64,000 nt of DNA from Toxonevra muliebris (Eukaryota; Arthropoda; Insecta; Diptera; Pallopteridae). Positions 1 to 11,084 of this stretch are shown here, piece by piece. Both the position numbers and the translations under genes were made by a program. The notes below the pieces were generated by a model that was not told the DNA's origin, did not search any database, and saw only the letters and a program-made list of their open reading frames with translations. The stretch lies in contig OY829326.1 in NCBI GenBank assembly GCA_963691655.1, forward strand, positions 141,936,998 to 142,000,997, in the 5' to 3' direction. The first letter of the stretch is position 1. Each line of letters begins with the position of its first letter.

Positions 1-278
1 CGATAAAACATGTAAAAACTAATATGAACAAAACGGTACAACAGAAGGAAAATTAGTATAAAAGGACATGCATTAAACAGAAGAAGACACTCAGACTTAG
101 ATCGTGGTCTAAGGTAGTAACTTGGTGGTTCTATTGTCCTCTATTCGCTAGATTATATGTAATAAACCAACCGATGCGTCCGCATGGTTAGTACAAAAGA
201 GTCGTTAGTTTATATCAGCAGAGCGTCCGCATGCTAGGTTCTTCATAAGACATTATTCATTCGTGAGGTATTAATTGG

Positions 279-306
279 ATCTTGGCGTAAGTCCTTACGT
301 CAAGAT
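279..306. repeat. Short hairpin
   Basis: Arms atcttggcgtaag (279-291) and cttacgtcaagat (294-306) pair at 12 of 13 positions around a 2-nt spacer. Seen directly; no function inferred. Confidence 0.6.
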
Positions 307-460
307 TAAGTTTCCACTGAGTTATTTATCGGCACCAGGGGGTCGTATCCACGTACCCTGGCGTAGTGAACACACGTAGTTGCCACAGACCATACAACAA
401 ACGACAATGACCTAACCATCGTATCACGAACACACACAAAGGAAACATACGAACGCAAAC

Positions 461-540
461 CGAGCGCCAAGGAAGGCAAACGAGCGCCAAGGAAGGCAAA
501 CGAGCGCCAACGAAGGCAAACGAAAGTCCGAGAAGGACGA
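461..540. repeat. 20-bp minisatellite
   Basis: Unit cgagcgccaaggaaggcaaa occurs at 461-480 and 481-500, with one change at 501-520 and a strongly diverged fourth unit at 521-540. Confidence 0.85.
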
Positions 541-820
541 TTGAGGGGCTACAAGGAACAAAGAAAGACTGTACGAGGTACCAAGAATAAAAATAATCAA
601 GTGTATTTAAAACCAACAGTGAAGAAAATAAATAAACAAGTGAACAAAGAGAACCGAAACGAACTATCGTGAGTTATTATTTACGCACCCTGGTTACTCG
701 CTGAGTATACCCTGACGAAAAGAAAAGGAACCAGGAAGGTTCGTTACAACCTCTAACGGAAGGCTTACCAAAAAAGGTCCACGAGTTCATAAATAGTGGT
801 TAGAACTATAAAAGTTATAT

Positions 821-2373
821 TTTTCTGTAATTTGTAAAATATTATCAATTAAATAAAAAAAAAAAATCAAAACTCTTTGATCAACCGTTTAAAAATTATT
901 GAATTTTATATATGTTAAGATTTTTTCGATCTCACTCCTTATTTAAATATGTTTGAAAAATAAAAATATGTATTAACCTTTCCGCTTTTATTTTCATTTG
1001 TAAGCGTTGAGTTTTTATTTAAAGATTGATAAGGTTTTTTTTTTCTCTTTCAATTTACAATGTGTGCTTGATTTCTTTTATATTTTTATAAAAATTCAAT
1101 GTCAATGGTGAAGCAAGTTCAAAAATGGAAAAATATAAACACAAAATAAAAAAGAAGAAATATTGCAATCTGTTATTTATTTCTGTTTATGGAAAATTAT
1201 GCATTAAAAATTTAATGGAACGAATTTTTATATCAGAAATTATCAAATTATTATAAATGCTTGTAAATATTTAAGGTGTTCACATGCTGAGATTGTTTGT
1301 TAAAGAAATAAGACATGAAATTTTGAAAAGAAAATCATAAATCGTACTTTATCAATTGGAAATTGATTTAAGAATATGGCAGCATAAACTTGTAATACTT
1401 TTATAAAAATTTATTTACATAAATGTATTACGTAGGGATTTATATGTAAGCAAAAGTAAAGCAAAAGTATCATAAAAAATAATAATTAATTAAATTGCTA
1501 TAAATGCAAACTGCTACATATAAAATTATAAACCTTTAATGCTTCAAAGTAAAAAAAAACAAAAAAATACATAATTAAATAATTACATCATGCACACTCG
1601 TAGTTAAGTAAATATATTCATGAGTGTGTGTAAGAAATATTCGCAATCGCTTCAGGTATCGTTAAACTTGTTTTGATGTTTTGTCATTTCCTTTCATAAG
1701 TTTCAAATGTTTTACTTACAAAAGCGTAAATTTAATATGATGCCGTAAACAAAAAAAAACCAAACAAATATTTTGTTGCAAACTATTACAATTGTACAAT
1801 AAAATACAAGTATTTTGGGTGGTAATTAAATATATTTGCCTAGGTATTTGATAAGTACAAAGGGAAGGTGTGATATGAAGAAGGTGAAGAAAATAATATG
1901 ATAAAATCACAAATAGGGAAGAAAAGTGAACAATTATCTAATATATATCGTTATATACATAAAAATTTTAACTGGTTTCTAGTTTACTTAGGGGTAGTGG
2001 AAAAACGTGATTACATTTCGGAGTTCAACTCAAAGCCTTTATTAACTCTGCATTACAAAGTTTTATTATTATTTTCAAATAGATTTGACAACTTAATTAT
2101 ATATAGAGGGAAGTATATGTAAATATAAATTTAAATTCTTCTAAAAGACCCCTACACACAATGACAAACAATTAAGTTCATTACATGGTGTTCAACTAAA
2201 AGTTAAAGACTTTTATAAATAAAGGGATATTAGTTAGCAACAGTATGTAACATTACAGTAAAGTACTACAATTGAAACAAGAACAACAATAAAGAAACTT
2301 ACGACAATAATAATAGCATTACATACAAAATATCCCAATGGGAAAGTGTAGTGTGTAATAAGCGAATAAATAA
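821..2373. other. AT-rich non-coding stretch, nothing recognised
   Basis: Homopolymeric A/T runs and short chance ORFs only. No repeat pair, transposon end or coding signature found. Confidence 0.5.
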
Positions 2374-2376
2374 TTA

Positions 2377-3009
2377 CACAGCCACATAAAAAAAAATGTT
2401 TTTTTCGCATCCGGTGGCCAGACTATGTTTACTATATGTTTTTGGGGTCGTTGAATCCGAATCCGAGGTCCGAAAAAGCAGAGCACGTCTCGATTCTAAC
2501 ATAACCTCAAAAAACTACATAAAAAAATGTTTTTCTTTTCAGATCTGGAGGTTAGACCATGATTACTATATATTTTTGAGGTCGCTAAATTCGAATCCAG
2601 GGTTTTGACATAACCTCAAAAAACCTCATGCAATTTTTTTTCGAGCCCGGGGGTCAGACTATGCTTACTATATGTATTTGGGATCGCTGAATCCGAATCC
2701 GAGGTCCAAAAAACCTGGTTTTCGACTTAGCTTAGGTAACGAGGTATTTTACAGGTTATATCGAGAACCTGACTTATTGGGGTTTTTTAGGTCTCGGATT
2801 CAGTTTTAGCAACCACAAAAACATATAATAAACATGGTCTGATCCCGGGCTTGAAAAAAAATTTTATGAGATTTTTTGTGATTATGTCAGAACTTTGACG
2901 TGCTGGGGTTTTCTAGACCCCGGACTCGGATTTAGCTATCCCAAAAACGTATAGTAAACATGGTCTGACCTCCAGACCCGAAAAAACATTTTTTTTTTGT
3001 GTGGCTGTG
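2377..3009. mobile_element. Foldback element with CACAGCCACA ends, TTA duplication
   Basis: The 633-bp block starts CACAGCCACA and ends with its reverse complement TGTGGCTGTG, each side flanked by TTA (2374-2376, 3010-3012). Inside, two to three tandem modules of about 120 bp on the left (each with 'gaccatg..tactata', 'ggggtcg', 'gaatccgaatccgag') are mirrored in inverted orientation on the right, around a centre near 2712-2780. No coding capacity. CAC ends with a 3-bp duplication recall CACTA/EnSpm elements; that class call is inference, while the ends and inverted layout are seen. Confidence 0.75.
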
Positions 3010-3169
3010 TTATTAATTCAAGGTTTAATACATTCGGTTTTCGAGCTTGAAAATATTACAACTAATATATTACTAAGTTGTCTGAAACATAGCCAACTAA
3101 AATATGAATTCAGTGAAATGAGATATAAAGTGAAAAAAATGCCACAAGAAAAGTGCTTGTGATGATCCA

Positions 3170-3770
3170 TACTAGTTCAGACTAAAGAATAAATTAGAAA
3201 ACTATATTGATATTCAGAACAAAGCCAGACCAAAATCCAGAAGAAACCCGACCAGAAGTCAGATCAGAATTTGGATAAAAGATATTTAAGAATTCAAGAC
3301 GAAAAATCAAATTAAAATTTTGACCAAATTCAGACCAAAAATCAAACCAAAATTCAGACTAAATTCAAACCAAAATACAGAAAAAAAGTCAGACCAAAAC
3401 TTAAATTCCTATTAAAATCAAAGCAACAATCAGAAAAAATTCATAGCAAAAATTAAACCAAATTTCTGAATAAAACTCAAAACAAATTTAGACTAAAATT
3501 CTAAAAAAAAAATCAGACCACAATTAAAACTGAATTCAGACTTAAATTCAAACCCAAACTCCGAACGAAATTCAGAACAAATTTGGACCAAAACTCATAC
3601 CAGAAATTATACCAAAATGGAACCAAAATTTGAACCGAATTAGAAATTAGACTAAAATTAAACAAATTCATAACAAAAATTAAGCCAAAATTCTGAACGA
3701 AACAAAATTCAGAAGAAAAATCAGATCAAAATTAAGACTAAATTTGGGCCAAAATTTGGCTAATTTTAAT
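3170..3770. repeat. Degenerate CAGACCAAAAT tandem array
   Basis: About 600 bp made of imperfect repeats of a 11-13-bp motif close to cagaccaaaat/cagaccaaaattc. Units are heavily mutated but the periodicity is visible throughout. Confidence 0.75.
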
Positions 3771-4141
3771 ATGCTGATAAAATTGCAAAATATGAGTGCT
3801 TTTATTTCAAACTTTTCAGTATTTTCAAAAGTAATGTTGTTTTCATTCTTCTCTCCTTAAAAAATAGATATGAAATTCAGAAATCATAGTTCATCCACTT
3901 TTCATATATTTAAAATTTATTAATTTTTATTAGAAACAAAAAATCATCGGTTGATATCAACATGTATTACTTACTTTCCCGCTGGGACATTAGATTCTTT
4001 CAGTATAAGTATGTAAGTATTATCTTTCAGTTGAATAAAGCATAAATTAAAATTTATTAGTTATGCCACATTTGATTCTCTTCATAGGTTCAAGTCTCTA
4101 CATTACTGGTAGTCTGCGCAACACAGCCTAGCGTCCCTCTT

Positions 4142-4166
4142 CCCCCCCCGCCCCCCCCCCCCCCCC
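4142..4166. repeat. Poly-C tract
   Basis: 8 C, one G, then 16 C: an unusual homopolymer in an AT-rich setting and a likely sequencing or assembly trouble spot. Confidence 0.95.
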
Positions 4167-5858
4167 AGCTACCCCTTTTCTTCACAACACATTTATGTGT
4201 TATTAATGAAGTGAAGTTCATATGAATATATCTAGACTTGTAATTTATAGCGGGTGTAAGAAATAATGTTTATATTCATATATATATTTCGTATGACTCA
4301 ATTTTTTTTCCATATTTTTCTGTTTTATTTTTTTAAATTTATATTTAAAACTCTTTCTTTAAAAAAAAAAAAACAAAAAAAAAATGTTTGCAAGTCATTT
4401 CTATTTTTATTTTATCTTCTTGTTTTTGTTATTTTGTTTATGTATTGAGCTTTAACCTCCGATTTTTAGGGAAGTTTTAGCCTGAGAGAATACAGCCAGT
4501 GATTGGCGAGTTTTGTGGTGGAACTAAGTGCTTAATTAACTTCAATTGTAGTTTTATTTTTGTTTTTTTTTTTTTTGATTTTTGCTTTAATTAAAACATT
4601 CAAGACAATTACGCTTAACTATAAATGTACTTTGAAGTTTAAAGTTTAACGATGATCTTCATTTTGAGGGGGCACACTACATAAAAGATATACACAGAGA
4701 TCAGTTATTATGTGTAGGGTTGCATTTAAGTGGGTGTCACTGTTGACACTTTTATTTTCTATACATAAATAAGTGAAATCTTAACTCGGTGTGCGTGAAA
4801 TTTGAGTGTTGTGTTGTGACTGGCTGCGGTTTTTTTTTATAGTGCTTCTTGTTATATTTTTTTTTTTTTTTTTTTGTTTAGATTATAGTAAAAACACACC
4901 CAAAAATAATTTGCATAATAGTTAAGCGATTTAAATTCAAATAGCTTTTTAAGCTAAACCAATAAAATTATTTATAGTCTCTTAAAAGCAGAGACGAATT
5001 TCAACAACTAAATTATAGTTTTGATATTTTTGCAAATTATATAAGATTTTCACACTCTAAACTCAACATTCATAAATTTAAATCGTATATCATTCCAAAA
5101 GGAGAGACCCTTTTCAAATGTTTCAAACTTCCGTGCTATTCCCTATCAAAAATTTTGAAACTAAAGCAAGCCGAGAAGTAACTGGATTCGAATTTTATAT
5201 GGACCGGAAAAGTTTGGGCAAGTACCTATTTTATATGAGGAGCCTGAAGTACAGACAAATTTTCAACAGAAAAAAATAATAATATAACTATGCCACTTGA
5301 ACTTTTACATAACCAGCTCAAAAATTATATAGAAATATCGGATTGAACTCAATAATCGACAAATGCAAAGTGGAAATAGCTAAGAAAAAAGTGAAGCCTA
5401 TTTTTCTCTTTCTATTTCTGAGCTCAGACCAATAGAAATAGGACTGAAAATATAATCAGCAGGGAGCTCAAAATAGAGGGAGCTATTGAAAAAGTAAACC
5501 TGTAAAAAACAATACCGCGGAATTGGGGGCGTGGAAAGAGAAAAAGACAGAAGGTTCAAATTTCGCATAAGCTAAATTGAAAGGATATGCGTAGAAGCTT
5601 AACTTAAGCTCAACCGCAGAAAGATTAATATCATCAATTCATGAAACAAATGTGATAAATATTCATTCTTTTACTTTGAAGTTGAAGTCTAACTTCTTTT
5701 TGATTTGAAATAGTATAGTCTCAAATAACTAAAAAATTTTTCACCATTATAAAAACTAACATTAAATCTGCATAGTTATGATATTAAGAAAAAAAAAAGC
5801 AAAAAAATAAAATATAAAAATATTTCTTTCATTATTATTAATAAAAAAAAATAACTGG

Positions 5859-5872
5859 TTGCGCATGCGCAA
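5859..5872. promoter_or_regulatory. Perfect palindrome matching NRF-1/EWG consensus
   Basis: ttgcgcatgcgcaa is a perfect 14-bp palindrome containing the TGCGCATGCGCA consensus known for NRF-1 and its fly homologue Erect wing. It stands in AT-rich DNA about 230 bp from a GCCGCCAT motif (near 6101) that resembles a Pho/YY1 site. Binding is inference only. Confidence 0.35.
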
Positions 5873-6029
5873 TGAATCACAAATTAATATACGTACATTA
5901 TTCCAAGTTTGTTATTATACTTAAAGCATTACACACGTACGAAAACAACAGCAAATAAAAAACAAAGTACAGCAAAAAAAAAAAAAATTATAAAGTGCGG
6001 GTTTTAGGCCTTAAGTCAATAAATAGCGA

Positions 6030-6085
6030 CAATGACAACAACAGCTACAACAACAACAATAGCAACAACAAAAACTACAACAAAT
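6030..6085. repeat. (CAA)n-type microsatellite
   Basis: Interrupted run of aca/caa triplets (acaacaacagctacaacaac and onward), typical of fly non-coding DNA. Confidence 0.85.
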
Positions 6086-7655
6086 TAAAAACCGTTGTCT
6101 CAGCCGCCATATTTTGAATAATATTGCATGACACCAGAAAAATGTCGAAAGAGACAAACTGACAGACAGTGAAGTCAAATAGCGAGCGCGACAGACAGCG
6201 ATATCATTTTCTACATAAATTTTGAAATTATTCTGACATTTTCGCTATTTTTTCTTTTTCTTCTTTTTTTTTTATTTTTATGATTATTTTGGAAGCGGGT
6301 GTGAATTGTTTGTATGTGTGTATAAATGTAATTTTTGACATTTTCTACTCACTTGATTTGACTTTAATGGATTATCTACTTGTTGTTTGTAGTTTATTAT
6401 GTACAAATTAAATTGTTAATTTGTGTCATTTGCCAAATTAGATCGTTTTTTAATTTGTTGGAATTTGTTAATTTTTAAATACCACACTCTAGAGTTTTCC
6501 GTCTTTTTCTTTTTAGTAGTCAGTTGAAATTTGCAGAGGTTTGTTAAAAACAAATAAAAATAACGGTGAATAAGTTGAATAAATTAAAAATTTTGTATAA
6601 TGTTAATGAACTTTAGCTAGAGTTGTTATATTTTAGTAGTTGGATTTGAATTATTTTTAACAGAATACCCCTATAGATTACTGGGATTGAAAGAGTTTTG
6701 GATTTTCGTTGCTTCACGAGCAATGGCAGGCATATTTATTGGGAAGGAGGGAGAGGGGGTCATTTCCAAAACACCAAATAGATAGAAGCTGAGCTGATAT
6801 GTATGCTTGTTATTTCTGAAGAAGCTATTTTCCACAAATATATGACAATGACAGAAATTGTCAAGAGGTAGAGATACTTTCAAATAATCGGGTTACCATC
6901 AAAGCTTCGAGCATTCTTTGAAATAATCACACAAAATAAGTGACGCTTCCTTAGATCTCTAAGGGTGTTATGTTCGGTTGAAATGTAAGGGGTAGCAGAC
7001 GTTAACGAGAAAATTTGCTGACACTTGCTTCGTGGACCTATAATCATTCTGTAGTAGACGAGATCTTAATTACCAGAGAACTCAGAAAACAGGAAAACTC
7101 TGAAACTGTGAAGAGGCAGAAAGAGGAGTATCACTGATAGATCAAAGCTCGGAATGATCAAGAGCTCGGGAAAGCAATAATACTATTGTGTGGCAAAATT
7201 ATTAAAAAATTCAAAATAAAACCTATTTTACAGCAATCAATAATATATTTCTAAATGCTACTGCAGAATTATTCAAAATATTTCAGTCCATATTGCAATA
7301 TTTCAATGTATGACAATATTGCAGTACAGTATTGAATTTCTAGAAGATATTTCAGGCCATGCATGTAGAACATAATGTTTATTGAAACCTTTTCATTCAA
7401 ATAAAATATTTTTAGCAAGCTTTAATCTGTTGATTAGTTTTCCTTCTATTATAAAATTTCTAGCGATTCGCTAAATTAAATTAACGTCATTTCTATATGA
7501 TTCACGTGTTTCCAGTGGGAATATCTAAAAAACCATGATTTATTGGCGAAAAACTCGTGTTGAGTAGTGTAAACTGTAGGCTCAACCATGTTGTATCACA
7601 ATGCCTGAATGTTTTCCTTGACAACCACTTAAAAAAAAGTGTAATTTGTCTCTTT

Positions 7656-7768
7656 AAAAGAGTATTCGATACAAGTACATATTCGATACTTTTTTCCGAT
7701 ATTTTCGGTAGCATCGATACTTTTATTCGATACAAGTAATGAGTAAAAGTATCGATACTATGTGGATA
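7656..7768. repeat. Cluster of TCGATAC motifs with an inverted pair
   Basis: Repeated attcgatac/atcgatac words on both strands. gcatcgatactttt and aaaagtatcgatac form an inverted pair around about 20 nt. Could be a decayed transposon tip or DRE-like sites; not resolved. Confidence 0.5.
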
Positions 7769-8530
7769 TCGAATCAACACTAGTCATAAGTCCAAAAACA
7801 CGATTTTTGAATTAATTATGCAGAATTACACTGTGCTACAAAATTTTCTAACGAAGAATCGGCCAACACAAGTCGATAGTGCTGGTCTAGAGTAACAAAA
7901 CCTTAAAAGGGTTTTGCAAAGTTAGCTCGCTTTTAAAAGATATAGACATTCAAAGTTTACCTCTTGCAGCTTATTTATTAAAAATGAAGTGCTCATTTTT
8001 TACTACTTTCTTTAGCGAAATAAGAACAAAAACAATTTTAACATTGTAGAGTTTTCGATATTAAGAAGTTTAAACTATCCATTACATGACTTTTGCAAAC
8101 AAATAAGCAATTAACAAAAATGTATAGAATTTAATAATGTTTGGATTTTAAAATTTTTGTTTTATTATAAACAGAAAATAGAATTGAAAAATACACTAAA
8201 ATAGTTCAACTTTGAAAGGCTATAACATTTAAAAGCGAGCTAACTTTTTAAAACCCTCTTAGGGTTTTGTTACTTTGGGCCAGTACTACCGACCTGTTTT
8301 GGTCGCTTCTCCGTTAGATTCCATGACCTTAAAATTGTTGCACAGTGTTATTCATTATATCACGCTTCATATTGTGTAAAAATTTCATATTAATATCTTG
8401 TATACTCTGCGCGTGAGAATTATAAGATTTCTTCGTTTTTCTGCAAAGTGGGAGTCAATTGAAAACTTTAAACGCGTTTTCTGCAAAATCGCGTTTTTTG
8501 AGTAATGACAGTCTTCTAGTAAATGAGCGA
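7769..8530. mobile_element. Tc1-type MITE (TCGCNCATTTACTA ends), split by a second MITE
   Basis: The right end, read inward on the minus strand, is TCGCTCATTTACTAGAAGAC next to TA; the left end is a diverged version beginning TCGAATC after TA (7767-7768). The interior matches, inverted, the copy at 25106-25290. The element was later split by the CACTG-ended MITE at 7829-8347; without that it would be about 240 bp. No coding content. Left boundary less certain than the right. Confidence 0.7.
7829..8347. mobile_element. CACTG-ended MITE with TTA duplication
   Basis: 519 bp with long terminal inverted repeats starting CACTGTGC-ACAA and running inward for well over 100 bp (shared 'agtaacaaaacc', 'gttagctcgctttt'). 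Flanked by TTA at 7826-7828 and 8348-8350. The copy of the host MITE at 25.1-25.3 kb reads gaattattcat uninterrupted at the same place, which is the expected empty site with a single TTA. CACT ends plus a 3-bp duplication suggest CACTA/EnSpm; class by inference. Confidence 0.85.
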
Positions 8531-8763
8531 TAAATTCTATTCGGAATTTTTTGAAATAAATTGGTTACTCTGAAATGTAGTTGGGTTATTCGAAAATCAA
8601 TTTGGAATTATCTGAAATCGAATTGGAATATTTTGAAATTAGTTTGAGATATTCGGAATCTTTTTTTTTTTTTTTTTAATTTTCAGAAATACCGTTAGAA
8701 AAAAAAAAAAAATATTTTTCAAAGTCTTCTCAAAATATCTGGCACTCAGCAAACTTAACGCTG

Positions 8764-9168
8764 ACGACCTCGATTGTCTAGTCACTAGACTAGACTAGAC
8801 TCTAGTGGATAGTGCACTAGGCTTTCATCCAGAAGGTTGCGGGTTCGATTCCCGTCTAGATAGTGTACAAGTACACACCTTGGTTGGTAATGGCAAAACC
8901 CCCGAGCTGATAAAAAAATTGCGACACAGCCTTTCGGAATCGGCGTTAAACTGTAGGTCCTACCATCGTCACTGTGGTCTAGTGGCAGAGTGCCAGACTC
9001 TTGTTTGTGGCGAACCGAGTTCGATTCTCGGCTTGGGTATGTTTCTTATCTACCTTTCTTTTTCACTGCCTTTCTTTCTTTCTTGGGGCTTTGGTACAAT
9101 AGATCTATTAGCGACCTATAAGCAGTGCCTGACTTTCGAGTAGCCCTCTTTCAAATAATAATAATAAT
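8764..9168 (+). mobile_element. Dimeric tRNA-derived SINE
   Basis: Two tRNA-like heads lie in the same orientation. The first has ctagtggatagtgc (A box-like, from 8802) and ggttcgattcc (B box, 8842-8852). The second has ctagtggcagagtgcc (from 8979) and agttcgattct (B box, about 9018). Both T arms fold (CGGG/CCCG and CCGAG/CTCGG around ttcgatt). Between them lies the 'aatcggcgttaaactgtagg' block I recall from fly SINEs. The 3' tail is (TAA)n at 9154-9170. Flanks aaacttaacgctg (8751-8763) and aaactttacgctg (9169-9181) match at 12/13, a target duplication typical of retroposition. Confidence 0.85.
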
Positions 9169-9181
9169 AAACTTTACGCTG

Positions 9182-10658
9182 GTGGAAGTAAGGCTTATCC
9201 TTAAACCAGACAACGAAGATGATATTTGGCTACTTCTGTGATTTAATAATATTATAACAAGACCTAGATTGAACTTTACACATTCCCATGATGTAACCTA
9301 ACTAAATCATATGAGTCACAAATCAACTACTGAAATATTAATGGAAATATTTTTCCATCGATTTCTTAATATTTTTTTTTTCTAAATTTTTAAACAATCT
9401 AGTCAAATGTCAACATAAAAAGTATTAAGCATTTTTATTGATTACCATTAAAATTAATGAAAGTTTTATTGTGATTTTGGATTTAAGTGACAAACAATTT
9501 CGTGTAATCAAGTTTTTTTGGTTTTATTAGCCACACCCATTGCTTTGGTATTGCATACAAAAACAGTGGAAGAAGAAGAAGAAGAAAAAAAAAACAAGTC
9601 AAAGAACAGAAAATTATTTGCAATTTTGTCACTGACGAGTTTTTTATTTACTTCTGGTATAACTTTATATTTTTTTTAAAAAAGCTACATGTAGTTGGTT
9701 TTATTGAAATTGTTATTGCTGTTGTTATTGTTATACTCTCTTACCCCATAAACCCATTTATTTATGCAACAATATTTTTTTTTTTATTATTATTATTGCG
9801 TGTTTATATAATCGCAGTTAGAGTTGAAAATGGAATTGAAATTGAAGTTGAAGTTGGTCGCAGCATGCAATAATAATATACAAGATACCAACTCGTTTAC
9901 TGTAGTAAGTATAACGTTGTCATAACGCCACTGTTATCATACTCGTACAGAGACAGATAGACAGACAGACAAACATACAGCGCCACCATATTTGAACGTT
10001 AAAAGTAAATGCGCTTATGGTTGATTTTTATGAGAAAATTAAGTCAATTCTATAGTTTACTTATTTTCTTCATTAATATTTGTTGTTGCTGTTCATTGCT
10101 TGTTTGCTCCAAAAGTCAAATGATGTCTTTGCTGTTGTTTTATAAGTATGTAGACATAAATACATACATATGTATGTATGTATCTTCATGCCGGTTTCAG
10201 TTTCCGTTTGTTACCACCACTGGTAATCGAAATAGTTGTTATTTTTTTTCGCTGACAGCACAGTGCCCGACATGATGCTATTTCTGCTTCACTCTCCCCT
10301 GTGCGTTTTTATCTATAATTTTCTTTTCTGTAATTATTGCAATGTCTGTCGTTCCAAATTGCGGTGACAGACAAACATCATAAAATTTTGGACTGAATGT
10401 GATTTTTCATATCAATTTTTTTCTATTTTTTTGATATTTGTCTATGATTGCAATTTGTCAATATTGCCATATTTATGAAATTTTATTGAAGTATTTAATA
10501 GCTAGCAGCAAGAAGGGGTGAGGGAGATAAAACTATTAACAAGCTAAATATGTAGTTTAATGACAGGCCAATTTGTTGAACTGATTTCTCAAGTATTAAC
10601 AAAAATTGAAAATAACACTGTGCGACAATTTAATATTTTACAAAATTAATTGGCAAAT
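9182..10658. other. AT-rich non-coding with microsatellites
   Basis: Contains (GAA)n near 9570-9590, a cagacagacag run near 9950-9980 and a palindromic cata/tatg run at 10158-10183. No gene found. A lone CACTGTGCGACAA motif preceded by TAA at 10616 resembles the 7.8-kb MITE end but has no partner. Confidence 0.5.
10158..10183. repeat. (CATA)/(TATG) palindromic microsatellite
   Basis: acatacatatgtatgtatgt: a tetranucleotide run that switches strand at its centre. Confidence 0.9.
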
Positions 10659-10670
10659 GAATAATAATTT

Positions 10671-10907
10671 CTATCGTATCTTTTATCTATTCGGGCTTTT
10701 TGGTCGTTGATTTTTTAGAACTATTAATGAAAAACTTCAATTTCCATTTTCTCCTACGCGTTTCGGTCTTTTTAAGACCATCCCCAGGGAGTATTATTTT
10801 TTCTCTAATATACTTATTAGTTACGTCTGATGACTGCTACGTGCGTCTGATGTGTGACACATCAGACGAAGATACGATACTAATACGAATTGGTCTAACT
10901 TACACAC
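10671..10907 (+). mobile_element. Small retroposon-like element, copy 1
   Basis: 237-bp block flanked by gaataataattt at 10659-10670 and 10908-10919 (12-bp duplication). It shares with the 44.4-kb copy a left part (tcgggctttttggtcgttga, 'cttcaattt', 'cattttctcctacgcgtttc', the ggtctttttaagacc stem) and the right tip 'ggtctaacttaca'. The middle differs and here contains a perfect 12-bp inverted repeat (cgtctgatgtgt / acacatcagacg, 10844-10868). No ORF. Class unknown: the duplication length argues for target-primed insertion. Confidence 0.8.
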
Positions 10908-11084
10908 GAATAATAATTTAATCCGGTAATCTGGGGTCCCTGATTATCGAACTTGTACTCAAAATTTCTCTATGACGGCTGGAAAACCGCTATAGAGGTC
11001 ACAATAAATTTCTAATTTCCTATTTCATGTTTAACAGAAAGTCGTTATTAATGATGAAAAATAATAAAATATATTAGACAGCAG

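Larger units (their letters stand above)
1..820. other. GC-richer unassigned block
   Basis: Noticeably less AT-rich than the following 1.5 kb. It holds a short hairpin (279-306), an 11-bp direct repeat gcgtccgcatg at about 175 and 224, and a 20-bp minisatellite. No convincing reading frame. The texture could fit a transcribed leader or an LTR of a retroelement, but I see no matching second LTR, primer-binding site or coding region, so this stays open. Confidence 0.3.
3771..7640. other. AT-rich non-coding stretch with simple repeats
   Basis: Holds a C run at 4142-4166, long T runs near 4560 and 4858, a CAA-type microsatellite near 6030-6080 and an NRF-1-like palindrome at 5859. No gene or clear TE end recognised. 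Confidence 0.5.

Noticed and set aside
1..820. Solo LTR of a gypsy-like element
   Set aside because: Composition is suggestive but no paired LTR, TG...CA borders or target duplication could be shown.
3170..3770. CRISPR-like array
   Set aside because: Repeats are 11-13 bp, degenerate and contiguous with no spacers; eukaryotic minisatellite.
8785..9035. Two tRNA genes
   Set aside because: Boxes and T arms are present, but acceptor stems pair poorly, the first anticodon loop lacks the invariant U33, and the unit has a SINE tail and target duplication.
10616..10640. Another copy of the CACTGTGC MITE
   Set aside because: One tip only; no inverted partner or duplication found nearby.
10740..10800. 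Functional hammerhead ribozyme
   Set aside because: An extra U before stem II and substitutions in the CUGANGA core in both copies; only a resemblance can be claimed.
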